Assembly (NCBI GenBank): GCA_035535015.1
Contig: DATLQU010000036.1
Coordinates: 62,001 to 126,000, forward strand
DNA length: 64,000 nt
Source of the DNA: Palsa-661 sp035535015
GTDB lineage: Bacteria; Actinomycetota; Acidimicrobiia; Acidimicrobiales; UBA8190
Direction of reading: 5' to 3'
In this document: one piece after another, positions 29,654 to 38,400 of the stretch
How positions within the stretch are numbered: the first letter of the stretch is position 1
Layout: each line of letters begins with the position of its first letter
The notes under the pieces: generated by a model
What the model saw: only the letters and a program-made list of their open reading frames with translations
Databases searched by the model: none
What the model was told of the DNA's origin: nothing
Program-made: the position numbers and the translations under genes

Positions 29654-32085
29654 GCATCCGTCAGGCGGGTCCGCCGTCCCTAGCGGTCAGCCGGGGACGG
29701 CGTCGTGCCGTGCGGTCCCGTCGCTCCGTCGCTTCCCACGGGACCGCCACTTCCCGCCGGACCATCTCCCCCAAGCGGGTTGCCTCCTCCAAGCTCTCCG
29801 AGCGGGCTGACTCGTCCACCGGTCGAGTCCGGTCAGGCCGACGCATCGATAGCGGCCGTCTGGCCCGAGCCGACCGGACCGTTTCGGCCGGGCGCCCGGT
29901 GCGTTCAGGTCGTCCTGCTCCTCCTCGTTCGAAACTGGCAGCCCGCCGTACCGCTCGACGCGCCGATCGGGCGTTGTCGTCCCCTCGGAGAGCCCCCGGA
30001 AATCGGGCGACCGTGTCCCGTCGTGCCGAGCGACGTGAGGCGCGATCGTTCGCAAGAGCTCGGGGTTCCGCTGTCGGCCGCTCTCACCGGACTCTTCATC
30101 GCACCGTTCGGACGGTGAGCGCGACACAGACGGTCACGCGGGGGAGCGGTCCCGGTCGGGGATACGAGAGACGTCGCTCCGTTCAGGCTCCCGTGAGCTC
30201 GACGCCCAAATTGACCGGCCCCGTCCCGCGTCGGCGACTCGGCATCATACGGCTCATGGTGATCCTGGTATTCGGCGTGATTGCCGTTCGGCTCGTCATG
30301 GTCCAAGGTCTGTCCGGCTCTCGCTACTCGTCGATCGGCGCCTCCGAGGTGACCAGTACGGTCCAGGTTCCGGCCGTCCGAGGAGGGATCTTCGATCGGG
30401 ACGGCGCCGTGCTGGCCACCTCGGTACCGCGGACCACGATCGTGGCCGACCCCTTCCTGATCAAAGATCCGAACGTCGAGGCGGCGGCGCTCTCACCGGC
30501 TCTCGGTCTTCCCGTGCGGACGCTGCGGAAGGATCTGACCGAGCATTCCGGCTTCGTCTATCTCGCCCACAAGGTCGGCAACGCCGAGGCCAACCGGGTC
30601 GGCAAACTCAATCTCGTGGGCATCAACCTCCTTCCCGACTCGCAGCGGGTGGACCCGGCCGGACAATTGGCGTCACCGGTCGTCGGTGGCGTCGGGGCGG
30701 CGGGAACCGGACAGGCTGGACTGGAGTACCAGTACAACGGTCTCCTCGGAGGCCAGAGCGCGACGGAGAGGATCGAGCGGTCGCCGAGCGGGGTGGCGCT
30801 TCCGGGACAGACGACCCAGTTGTCGCCCTCCTCCCCGGGGACGAGCATCGAGCTCACACTGGACGAACCACTGCAGTATGTGGCCGAACAGGCACTCGGT
30901 ACGGAGATCGTGACGTCGCACGCCAAGAGCGGCTCGGTCATCGTGATGGACACGCACACCGGGGACATCCTGGCCATGGCCAACCTGGTGGCCGACCCGA
31001 CCACGGGGCAGGCCGTGGAGGCGGCGTCGAATCTGGCCCTCACCCAAGTGTACGAACCGGGATCGGTGTTCAAGCTGGCGCCCTTCTCGGCGGCCCTCCA
31101 GGACGGGATCATCACTCCGGGTCAGGTGTTGACGGTTCCCAATTCGCTGAATATCGGCAACTGGGTCTTCCATGACGCCGAGAGCCATCCCACCGAGCAG
31201 CTGTCGGCCACGCAGATCTTGGCGCAGTCCTCCAACATCGGCACCATCGAGATCGCCCAGCGACTGGGCAAGACGCGTCTGGCCAAGCAGATCCAGGCGC
31301 TCGGATTCGGCCAGCCCACCGGTCTCGACTATCCGGCCGAGTCGGACGGTCTGGTGAAGAGCAATCCTCAGACGTGGACCGGTTCGGACATCGGGTCGAC
31401 GCCCATCGGTCAGGACGACGCCGTCACGGTGCAGCAGGTCCTCGACATGGTCAACACCGTGGCCACCGGGGGCCGCTTTGTGCCGCCGCGACTGGTCCAG
31501 GCCACCTTGGCCGACGACGGCACGCTGACCCGGACTCCGGGCCATGCCACTCACCGGGCGCTGTCGAAGCAGGTGGCCTCCGAACTCACGACCATGATGG
31601 AACAGGTGGTGCAGGACGGCACCGCGGTGGCCGCCGGCGTCCCGGGCTATACGGTGGCCGGGAAGACGGGAACGGCTCAGATCCCCGACCCCGTCCACGG
31701 GGGCTATATCCCTGGGGCCTACATGGCCACGTTCGCCGGCTTCGCCCCGGCCGAGAACCCGGCCTTGTCCACCATCGTGGTCCTCAACCGACCCCAGCCG
31801 ATCTATGGCGGCATCGTGGCCGCCCCGGTGTTTTCCGAGGTTATGCAGTACGCGCTCCACCGCTATGACATCCCCACGTCACCGGGAGGAGGGACAACGG
31901 GAGGAAGCCCCTCCACTGTGGCGTTCCCACCACCGCCCTCGGTGGCGGCGGGTACGCCGCCGGCCGGCACGACAGCGCCGGCGGGTGCGGCCGCGACGAC
32001 CACGCCCAAGACGAAAGAGACAGCTGCACCCAAGACCGCGGGTACGATCAACGCCGCGGTCAGGCGCGCCACGGAAAGGCCGTGA
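29650..32085 (+). CDS. ftsI: Septal peptidoglycan transpeptidase FtsI (PBP3)
   Basis: 811 residues if started at the GTG overlapping ftsL. The class B penicillin-binding protein that crosslinks septal wall. One membrane helix is at about 195-217 (RLGIIRLMVILVFGVIAVRL), then the dimerisation domain (VRGGIFDRDGAVLATS) and the transpeptidase: SVFK (Ser472, Lys475), SSN in AQSSNIGTI and KTG in VAGKTGTAQ. No PASTA domain; the C-terminus is a Pro/Thr/Ala tail. The N-terminal 190 residues are extremely Arg/Ser-rich and far longer than usual. A later GTG (30115) would give a conventional length, so the start is uncertain. Confidence 0.93.
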   Translation: MSIRQAGPPSLAVSRGRRRAVRSRRSVASHGTATSRRTISPKRVASSKLSERADSSTGRVRSGRRIDSGRLARADRTVSAGRPVRSGRPAPPRSKLAARRTARRADRALSSPRRAPGNRATVSRRAERREARSFARARGSAVGRSHRTLHRTVRTVSATQTVTRGSGPGRGYERRRSVQAPVSSTPKLTGPVPRRRLGIIRLMVILVFGVIAVRLVMVQGLSGSRYSSIGASEVTSTVQVPAVRGGIFDRDGAVLATSVPRTTIVADPFLIKDPNVEAAALSPALGLPVRTLRKDLTEHSGFVYLAHKVGNAEANRVGKLNLVGINLLPDSQRVDPAGQLASPVVGGVGAAGTGQAGLEYQYNGLLGGQSATERIERSPSGVALPGQTTQLSPSSPGTSIELTLDEPLQYVAEQALGTEIVTSHAKSGSVIVMDTHTGDILAMANLVADPTTGQAVEAASNLALTQVYEPGSVFKLAPFSAALQDGIITPGQVLTVPNSLNIGNWVFHDAESHPTEQLSATQILAQSSNIGTIEIAQRLGKTRLAKQIQALGFGQPTGLDYPAESDGLVKSNPQTWTGSDIGSTPIGQDDAVTVQQVLDMVNTVATGGRFVPPRLVQATLADDGTLTRTPGHATHRALSKQVASELTTMMEQVVQDGTAVAAGVPGYTVAGKTGTAQIPDPVHGGYIPGAYMATFAGFAPAENPALSTIVVLNRPQPIYGGIVAAPVFSEVMQYALHRYDIPTSPGGGTTGGSPSTVAFPPPPSVAAGTPPAGTTAPAGAAATTTPKTKETAAPKTAGTINAAVRRATERP

Positions 32086-32116
32086 TCCGTCCGGCGGCGG
32101 GACCCCGACTGTGCGC

Positions 32117-33538
32117 ATGGACCGGTTGTTCGAGGGAGTCGAGGTCACACAGCAACGCGGCGATATCGCCGCTACCGAGGTGACGTCGATCGAGCTCGAC
32201 AGCCGGAACGTGGTTCCCGGCTCGCTTTTCTTCTGCCTACCCGGTCTCCAGGCTGACGGTCACGATTTCGCCGCCGCCGCCGTCGATTCCGGAGCAGTGG
32301 GGCTCGTGGTCGAGCGTCTGCTCCCCCTTCCCGTACCCCAAGCCGTGGTGGCTCCCGGGACGGCGAGGCATGCCATGGCCCGAATCGCCGGCAACTTCTA
32401 CGGTGATCCGGCCCGGTCCCTGCTGACCATCGGCGTGACGGGCACCAACGGCAAGACCACCGTGACCCATCTTCTGGCCACCATCCTGGACGCCCACGAT
32501 ATGCCCTGCGCCGTGATCGGTACCTTGGACGGAGCGAGGACGACCCCAGAGGCCCCGGTCATCCAGAAGATCCTCGACGGGGCCCGTCACGGGGGACGGA
32601 AGGCGGCAGCCATCGAGGTGTCTTCCCACGCCCTCACACAGGGACGTGTCGACGGGATCCACTTCGCCGCCGCCGTCTTCACCAATTTGAGCCATGACCA
32701 CCTCGACCACCACCAGACGATGGAGGCCTACTTCACGGCCAAGGCGTTACTGTTCGAGCCCCAGCGGACGTCTCTGGCGGTGATCAACACCGACGACCAG
32801 TGGGGACGACGACTGCTCGACGGGGTCCGGGTTCCCGCCGTGTCGTTCTCCTCTGGTGATGCCACCGCGGTGCGGACAACCTCGGGACGGACGACATTTT
32901 CGTGGAGAGGTCACGCGGTGGCGCTTGCGCTCACAGGGGCGTACCACGTGACCAACGCCCTGGCGGCGGCGACGACGGCGGTGGCACTCGGCGTACCCGA
33001 GGAGACCGTGGTCCGGGGACTGGCCCGGGCCCGTCCTGTGCCCGGGCGGTTCGAGGTGGTCGACGTGCCCGCTTCGTTCACCGTGGTGGTCGACTACGCC
33101 CACACACCCGACGGTCTCGAGGTGGCCCTGGACAGCGCCCGCCGCCTGGCCGGCGACAACCGGGTTCTGTGTGTCTTCGGATGCGGAGGGGATCGCGATC
33201 GCGCCAAGCGGCCCCTGATGGCCGCCGTGGCCAGCAACGCCGCCGATGTCACGGTGATCACCTCGGACAATCCCCGGCACGAGGATCCCCGGGCCATCGT
33301 GGAGGAGGTGCGACGCGGCGTCGCCGACGAAGCGGCCGTCATCGTCGAACCGGACCGGGCCCTGGCCATCAGCCGGGCCGTAGGGTTGGCTCGCCCCGGC
33401 GACGTGGTTCTGGTGGCCGGAAAGGGTCACGAGACCTTCCTCGAGATCGCAGAGCGGCATCTGCCGTTCGACGATCGCCTGGTGGTGGCCGACGCTGTCC
33501 GCCGTCTCGATCCCGCCCCGAGTGAGATGACGCCGTGA
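32117..33538 (+). CDS. murE: UDP-MurNAc-tripeptide ligase, meso-diaminopimelate-adding
   Basis: 473 residues. Adds meso-diaminopimelate to UDP-MurNAc-L-Ala-D-Glu. ATP loop TGTNGKTT, the carbamylated-Lys region (EVSSHAL), the HDHLDHH loop and the DNPR motif (SDNPRHEDP), which selects diaminopimelate over lysine, are present. This agrees with the dap genes in the window. GTG 32111 is an alternative start. Its stop overlaps the mraY start by GTGA; the usual murF gene between murE and mraY is missing. Confidence 0.96.
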   Translation: MDRLFEGVEVTQQRGDIAATEVTSIELDSRNVVPGSLFFCLPGLQADGHDFAAAAVDSGAVGLVVERLLPLPVPQAVVAPGTARHAMARIAGNFYGDPARSLLTIGVTGTNGKTTVTHLLATILDAHDMPCAVIGTLDGARTTPEAPVIQKILDGARHGGRKAAAIEVSSHALTQGRVDGIHFAAAVFTNLSHDHLDHHQTMEAYFTAKALLFEPQRTSLAVINTDDQWGRRLLDGVRVPAVSFSSGDATAVRTTSGRTTFSWRGHAVALALTGAYHVTNALAAATTAVALGVPEETVVRGLARARPVPGRFEVVDVPASFTVVVDYAHTPDGLEVALDSARRLAGDNRVLCVFGCGGDRDRAKRPLMAAVASNAADVTVITSDNPRHEDPRAIVEEVRRGVADEAAVIVEPDRALAISRAVGLARPGDVVLVAGKGHETFLEIAERHLPFDDRLVVADAVRRLDPAPSEMTP

Positions 33539-34569
33539 TCAGCCTGATGGCCTCGGGTGGCATCGCGCTGTGGATGGCCGCCCTCGGGACACCGTTGCTC
33601 ATCGGATGGCTCCGCCGGAGAAGCCTCGGTCAGCAGATTCGCGAGGACGGTCCGTCCATGCACCAGGTCAAGGCGGGAACGCCGACCATGGGCGGGGTGG
33701 CACTGGTGAGCGCCAGCGTGGCCGGGTACCTGCTGGCCCACGCCGGGACCCATGTGGCGTTCAGCCGTCCCGGCATCCTCGTCATGGCGGCGATGGTCGG
33801 AGCGGCCGTCATCGGATTCATCGACGACTGGATCAAGGTGCGGCACCAGAGGAGTCTGGGACTGAACAAACGGGCCAAGCTGTCCGGCCAGGTCCTCGTG
33901 GCGCTGGCCTTTGCCCTGGCGGCCGAGCACTGGGCCGGGGTGAACACGCACTTGTCGTTCACCCGCTGGAATTCCTTGGGGGTCGATCTGGGAAACATCG
34001 GCTGGCTCGTCTGGGCCGTCCTCGTGGTGGTGGGGTCGGCCAACGCCGTCAACTTGACCGACGGTCTGGACGGCCTGGCGTCGGGATCGGCCACGTTCTG
34101 CTTCGCCATCCTGGCCATCATCGGCTATTGGCAGTTCCGTCATTACTCCATCTACCACGTGTTCTCCGCGCTCGACCTGGCTCTCACGTCCATCTCCCTG
34201 GCCGGTGCCTGTCTGGGCTTCCTCTGGTGGAACGCGGCGCCGGCCCGGATATTCATGGGCGACACCGGGTCCCTGGCCATCGGAGCCGCCCTGGCCGCCT
34301 TGTCCCTGCAAATGAACCTGGATCTGCTGCTCCCCGTGATCGGTGGTTTGTTCGTCATCGTCACGCTCTCGGTCGTGATCCAGGTGATCAGTTACCGCGT
34401 GTTCGGCCGCCGTGTGTTCCTGATGGCGCCGCTGCACCACCATTTCGAACTTCTCGGCTGGCCCGAAACGACGGTGATCGTCCGCTTCTGGATCCTCGGG
34501 GGACTCTTCGCCGCTCTCGGGCTCGGATTCTTCTACGCCGACTTTCTGTCGGTCACGGCTCTGCACTGA
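33535..34569 (+). CDS. mraY: Phospho-MurNAc-pentapeptide transferase MraY
   Basis: 344 residues. Integral membrane enzyme that makes lipid I from UDP-MurNAc-pentapeptide and undecaprenyl phosphate. About ten hydrophobic segments. Family motifs: HQVKAGTPTMGG near residue 43, the catalytic acidic GFIDDWIK, NLTDGLDGLA, the FMGDTGSLAIG loop and the C-terminal PLHHHFELLGW. The GTG start overlaps the murE stop. The gene directly follows murE rather than murF. Confidence 0.97.
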   Translation: MISLMASGGIALWMAALGTPLLIGWLRRRSLGQQIREDGPSMHQVKAGTPTMGGVALVSASVAGYLLAHAGTHVAFSRPGILVMAAMVGAAVIGFIDDWIKVRHQRSLGLNKRAKLSGQVLVALAFALAAEHWAGVNTHLSFTRWNSLGVDLGNIGWLVWAVLVVVGSANAVNLTDGLDGLASGSATFCFAILAIIGYWQFRHYSIYHVFSALDLALTSISLAGACLGFLWWNAAPARIFMGDTGSLAIGAALAALSLQMNLDLLLPVIGGLFVIVTLSVVIQVISYRVFGRRVFLMAPLHHHFELLGWPETTVIVRFWILGGLFAALGLGFFYADFLSVTALH

Positions 34570-34577
34570 TCTCGACG

Positions 34578-35927
34578 ATGGGATCCGGTCGAGTCCTCGT
34601 CTATGGCCTGGGCGTGAGCGGTGCCGCCGCCGCCCGCCACCTTCGGGCCGAGGGATTCGATGTCGTGGCCGCCGACGACGATCCGGGCCAGGGCCCCCGG
34701 TCGATGGCCGCCGCCCTCGGTGTCGAGCTCCTGGTGGCCCCCGACGGGGCCGTCCTGCGGGATCTGGCCGAGGGGGTCGAGGAGATCGTGGTCAGCCCCG
34801 GGGTGCCCGCCGGCCATGCCGTGTTCGGCCTGGGACCGGGCGTCCACCTGGTGGGAGACGTCGAGCTGGCCTGGCGTCGCGCCCGGGTGCCCATCGTGGC
34901 GGTGACGGGGACGAACGGGAAGACCACGGTGACCTCCCTGATCGTCTCGATGCTGGCCGCCTCGGGGCGCAAGGCCGTGGCCGGTGGCAACATCGGCGAG
35001 CCGCTTCTCGACGTCGTCGCCGGTGACGCCGAGGTCGTGGTGGCCGAGGTGTCGTCGTTCCAGCTGGCGCTGACCGAGACCTTCCGGCCCGCCGTGGGGG
35101 CATGGGTCAACTTCTCCGAGGACCATCTCGATTGGCACTCCACCTTGGACGGGTATCGCCTGGCCAAAGCACGGGTCTGGGCCAACAGCGGACCGGGGGA
35201 CGTGCTGGTGGCGAACGCCGAGGACGCCGTGGTGCGCGATGCCGCCGTGGCGGCCGCCGCCCGGGGAGCCAGGGTTGTCACCTTCGGTCTCGAATCGGGC
35301 GACTACACCGTGGTCGACCGGTGGCTGGTGGGACCGGAGGGGATCCTGGTGGCGTCGGTGGACGAGCTCCCGCGAGCGCGTCCGCACGATCTGGTCGACG
35401 ATCTCTGCGCCGCCGCCGCCGCCCTGGCCGCCGGGGCGACCGTGGACGGTTGCCGGCAGGCCCTGGCCGCCTTCCGGGGGCTCCCCCACCGTGTCGAGCT
35501 GGTGGGCGAGGCTAGAGGGGTGCGTTTCTACGACGACTCGAAGGCGACGACCCCCGGCGCCGTCCTGGCCGCCCTGGGTGGCTTTGATTCGGCTGTGCTG
35601 ATCGCCGGTGGGCGCAATAAGGGCCTGGACCTCTCCGTCCTCGCCGCCGCCGCCGACCGGCTCCGGGCCGTGGTCGCCATCGGCGAAGCGACAGCCGAGG
35701 TGGCGGCGTCGTTCGCAGGCCGGGTCCCCGTGGTCGAAGCGCCCACCATGGCCGAGGCGGTCAACCAGGCCGCCACCCTGGCCCGGCCCGGTGATGCCGT
35801 CCTGTTGTCGCCCGCCTGTGCGTCGTTCGACTGGTACGGCTCCTACGCGGCGCGCGGTGAGGACTTCGTCCGCTGCGTCCGGGCTCTCGGTGCCGGCCTC
35901 GTGGCCCCCCGGGAGGTGGGTCCGTGA
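34578..35927 (+). CDS. murD: UDP-MurNAc-L-alanine:D-glutamate ligase
   Basis: 449 residues. Adds D-Glu to UDP-MurNAc-L-Ala. N-terminal Rossmann loop YGLGVSGAAAARHL, ATP loop TGTNGKTT, EVSSFQL, NFSEDHLDWH, and C-terminal PHRVELVGEARGVRFYDDSK then GGRNKGLDLS are all in order. The ATG at 34578 lies 8 bases after mraY; the longer open frame overlaps mraY and is a shadow. The stop overlaps ftsW by GTGA. Confidence 0.96.
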   Translation: MGSGRVLVYGLGVSGAAAARHLRAEGFDVVAADDDPGQGPRSMAAALGVELLVAPDGAVLRDLAEGVEEIVVSPGVPAGHAVFGLGPGVHLVGDVELAWRRARVPIVAVTGTNGKTTVTSLIVSMLAASGRKAVAGGNIGEPLLDVVAGDAEVVVAEVSSFQLALTETFRPAVGAWVNFSEDHLDWHSTLDGYRLAKARVWANSGPGDVLVANAEDAVVRDAAVAAAARGARVVTFGLESGDYTVVDRWLVGPEGILVASVDELPRARPHDLVDDLCAAAAALAAGATVDGCRQALAAFRGLPHRVELVGEARGVRFYDDSKATTPGAVLAALGGFDSAVLIAGGRNKGLDLSVLAAAADRLRAVVAIGEATAEVAASFAGRVPVVEAPTMAEAVNQAATLARPGDAVLLSPACASFDWYGSYAARGEDFVRCVRALGAGLVAPREVGP

Positions 35928-37210
35928 GTCCTGCCGAACCCGTCTCCCCGGCCTCACCGGACCGGCCGCGTCGGCTGTCGTCGTTGCCGGCGCTGCGGGT
36001 GCTCGACGGGGGGGCGAAGCGTCGCCGGGGCCGACCGTCGGCCACGCCGGCACGCGGTGCCCGGATCTCGACCCGAAGCGCCATTCTGCTCTTGGTGGGA
36101 AGTCTGTGCGCCGTCGGTCTGGTGATGGTGCTCTCCGCCTCCGCCTACACCTCGCTCCAGTACTACGGGTCGGTGTGGACGATCTTCGAGCGCCAGGTGC
36201 TGTGGATGGCCCTCGGTGGCATCGCCCTCTATGCCAGCGCCCGGATGAATTACGACCGCTGGCGCCGGGTGCGGGTGCTTCTTCTGATCGGGACCCTGGC
36301 CCTGCTGTTCGCCGTGCTCGTGCCGAGCATCGGGGTGGCGGCCGGTGGGTCGGCCCGGTGGATCGGATTCGGCCAGCTGCGGATCCAACCGTCGGAGCTC
36401 ATGAAGTTGGCCCTGGCCGTCTTCGCCGCCGACCTGCTCGCCCGACGGGCCGATCGGGTCCAGGAACCGCGTGCGGTGGTGGTGCCCCTGCTCGTGGTCC
36501 TGGGCATCGCCGGCTTCCTCGTGCTGAAGCAGCCCGACCTGGGGACCGCCCTGGTGCTCGCCTGCATCACCCTGGCCTTGTTGTATGCCGGCGGGGTGCC
36601 CCTGCGGCCGGTGCTCAAGGTCATGGCCGGAGTGGCCGTGATGGGCCTGATCCTGGGCTTGGCCGAACCCTACCGACGGGCGCGGCTTCTGTCCTTCGTC
36701 AATCCCTTCGCCCATGCCCAGGGTTCGGGGTATCAGGTGGTGCAGTCCCTGGTGGGGCTCGGCTCGGGCCGTCTCTGGGGCCTCGGTCTGGCCGGCGGGC
36801 GGGAGAGGTGGGGGTTGTTGCCCAACGCCCACACCGACTTCATCTTTTCTGTGATCGGCGAGGAGGGCGGCTTGATCGGTGCCCTGGTCGTGCTGGCGCT
36901 TTTCGGCGCCCTCGCCTGGTACGGGCTGCGGGCTGCCAGCCGGGCCCCCGACCGATTCGGGGCGTTGATGGCCGTGGCGGCGACCTGTTGGATCACCAGC
37001 CAGGCGGTGATCAACATGGGTGCCGTGATCGGCCTGCTTCCGGTCACCGGAATTCCGCTGCCGTTCGTGTCCTTCGGCGGTTCCTCCCTCGTGATCACCA
37101 TGGTGGCCGCCGGCATCTTGGCCAACGTGGCCGGCCATGAGAAGGTGCCGACGGTCCGGGCCGCGTCGCTCGACACACCGTCGGGGGCGTCGCGCTCGCC
37201 CCGGCGGTGA
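35924..37210 (+). CDS. ftsW: Septal peptidoglycan glycosyltransferase FtsW
   Basis: 428 residues. SEDS-family lipid II polymerase partnering FtsI. A cytoplasmic Arg/Pro-rich N-terminus (about 1-48) precedes nine to ten membrane helices. Signatures: GSARWIGFGQLRIQPSEL, KQPDLGTALVL, GSGYQVVQSLVGLGSG, AHTDFIFSVIGEEGG and the C-terminal GIPLPFVSFGGSSL. The GTG start overlaps murD and the stop overlaps murG, both by GTGA. RodA has the same fold; position after murD and before murG decides for FtsW. Confidence 0.96.
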   Translation: MSPAEPVSPASPDRPRRLSSLPALRVLDGGAKRRRGRPSATPARGARISTRSAILLLVGSLCAVGLVMVLSASAYTSLQYYGSVWTIFERQVLWMALGGIALYASARMNYDRWRRVRVLLLIGTLALLFAVLVPSIGVAAGGSARWIGFGQLRIQPSELMKLALAVFAADLLARRADRVQEPRAVVVPLLVVLGIAGFLVLKQPDLGTALVLACITLALLYAGGVPLRPVLKVMAGVAVMGLILGLAEPYRRARLLSFVNPFAHAQGSGYQVVQSLVGLGSGRLWGLGLAGGRERWGLLPNAHTDFIFSVIGEEGGLIGALVVLALFGALAWYGLRAASRAPDRFGALMAVAATCWITSQAVINMGAVIGLLPVTGIPLPFVSFGGSSLVITMVAAGILANVAGHEKVPTVRAASLDTPSGASRSPRR

Positions 37211-38400
37211 GCGGCCGACGCTACGCATTGGTGGCCGGCGGTGGGACGGGCGGCCACCTCCTGCCCGCCGTGGCCGTGGCCCAGGCTCTGGCCGCCGTGC
37301 GGGGTGCCGATGCCGTCGAGGTCGTGGGTTCTCGGCGGGGCCTCGAGGGAGACCTGTTGACCGACACGGGGCTGCGCGTGACCAGGCTCCCGGGCCGGGG
37401 TTTCTCCCGGGCCCTCGGCCCCCGGCACGCTCTGGCCAACGCCGGGGCTCTGGCCGGACTGACATGGGCGTTTCTGTTGGCGCTCGGGCTGGTGGCCCGC
37501 AGACGGCCGGCGGTCGTCGTCGCCATGGGCGGCTATGGCTGTGTCCCGGTGGCCCTGGCTGCCCTGGTCTTCGGCGTTCCCGTCGTCCTTGTGAACCTCG
37601 ACGCCGTTCCCGGCGCCGCCAGTCGGCTGGTCGGCCATTTCGCCCGGGCCGCCGCCGTGGCTTTCCCGGGAACCGGTCTCCCACGGGCCGTGGTCACGGG
37701 GGCGCCCGTCAGGGCCGAGGTGGTGGCCGCCGCCCACCCGGACGGCGCCACCCGCGGTGACGCCCGACGCGCCCTGGGCCTCCCCACCGACCGCTTCGTG
37801 GTGGCCGCGGTGGGGGGGTCTCTCGGATCGAAGACCATCAACCGCGCCACCCTGGCGCTGGCCGGATTGTGGGTCGGACGGGCCGACGTCGCCGTCTACC
37901 ACGTGGTGGGTCGTCGCGACATGACGTGGATCGGCGAGGGTCCGGAGTCCGCACCCGACGGTCTGGTCTACCGACAGGTCCCGTTCGAGGAGAGGATGGG
38001 TCTGCTTTACCAGGCCGCCGACGTGGTGGTGAGCCGGGCGGGGGCGAGCACGGTGTGCGAACTCGCAGTCGTCGGCGTCCCCGCTGTCCTCGTCCCCTTG
38101 CCCGGGGCGCCGGGGGACCACCAGACGGCGAACGCCACCGTGCTGGTGGCGGCCGGCGGGGCCGTCATGGTGTCCGACGCCGAGTGCACCGGGGCCCGCC
38201 TGGCCGCTGAACTCGACGGGCTGCGGTCGACGCCGGAGCGACTCGAAGAGATGCGAGCCGGCGCCGCCTCTGTGGGTCGGCCCCAGGCGGTGGCGGCGGT
38301 GGTGGACGTGGTCGAAAGCCATGCCCGGGCCGGTCCGGGGCCCGATCGGTCCGCCGACGCCGGTACCCGGGCCCGTCATGGCGTCCGGGAGGATAGGTGA
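37207..38400 (+). CDS. murG: Lipid II synthase MurG
   Basis: 397 residues. Adds GlcNAc to lipid I at the inner membrane face. The N-terminal GGGTGGHLLPAVAVA loop and VVAMGGYGCVPVALAA are typical. The UDP-GlcNAc site VSRAGASTVCELAVVG has Ala-Ser and the LPGAPGDHQTANA loop replaces the common PxxxxxDHQxxNA. The last 30 residues (GPGPDRSADAGTRAR) form a variable tail. Both ends overlap neighbours by GTGA. Confidence 0.95.
   Translation: MSGRRYALVAGGGTGGHLLPAVAVAQALAAVRGADAVEVVGSRRGLEGDLLTDTGLRVTRLPGRGFSRALGPRHALANAGALAGLTWAFLLALGLVARRRPAVVVAMGGYGCVPVALAALVFGVPVVLVNLDAVPGAASRLVGHFARAAAVAFPGTGLPRAVVTGAPVRAEVVAAAHPDGATRGDARRALGLPTDRFVVAAVGGSLGSKTINRATLALAGLWVGRADVAVYHVVGRRDMTWIGEGPESAPDGLVYRQVPFEERMGLLYQAADVVVSRAGASTVCELAVVGVPAVLVPLPGAPGDHQTANATVLVAAGGAVMVSDAECTGARLAAELDGLRSTPERLEEMRAGAASVGRPQAVAAVVDVVESHARAGPGPDRSADAGTRARHGVREDR

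Noticed and set aside
32117..33538. MurE-MurF fusion as explanation for missing murF
   Set aside because: The gene encodes only 473 residues with one ATP loop and one set of ligase motifs.
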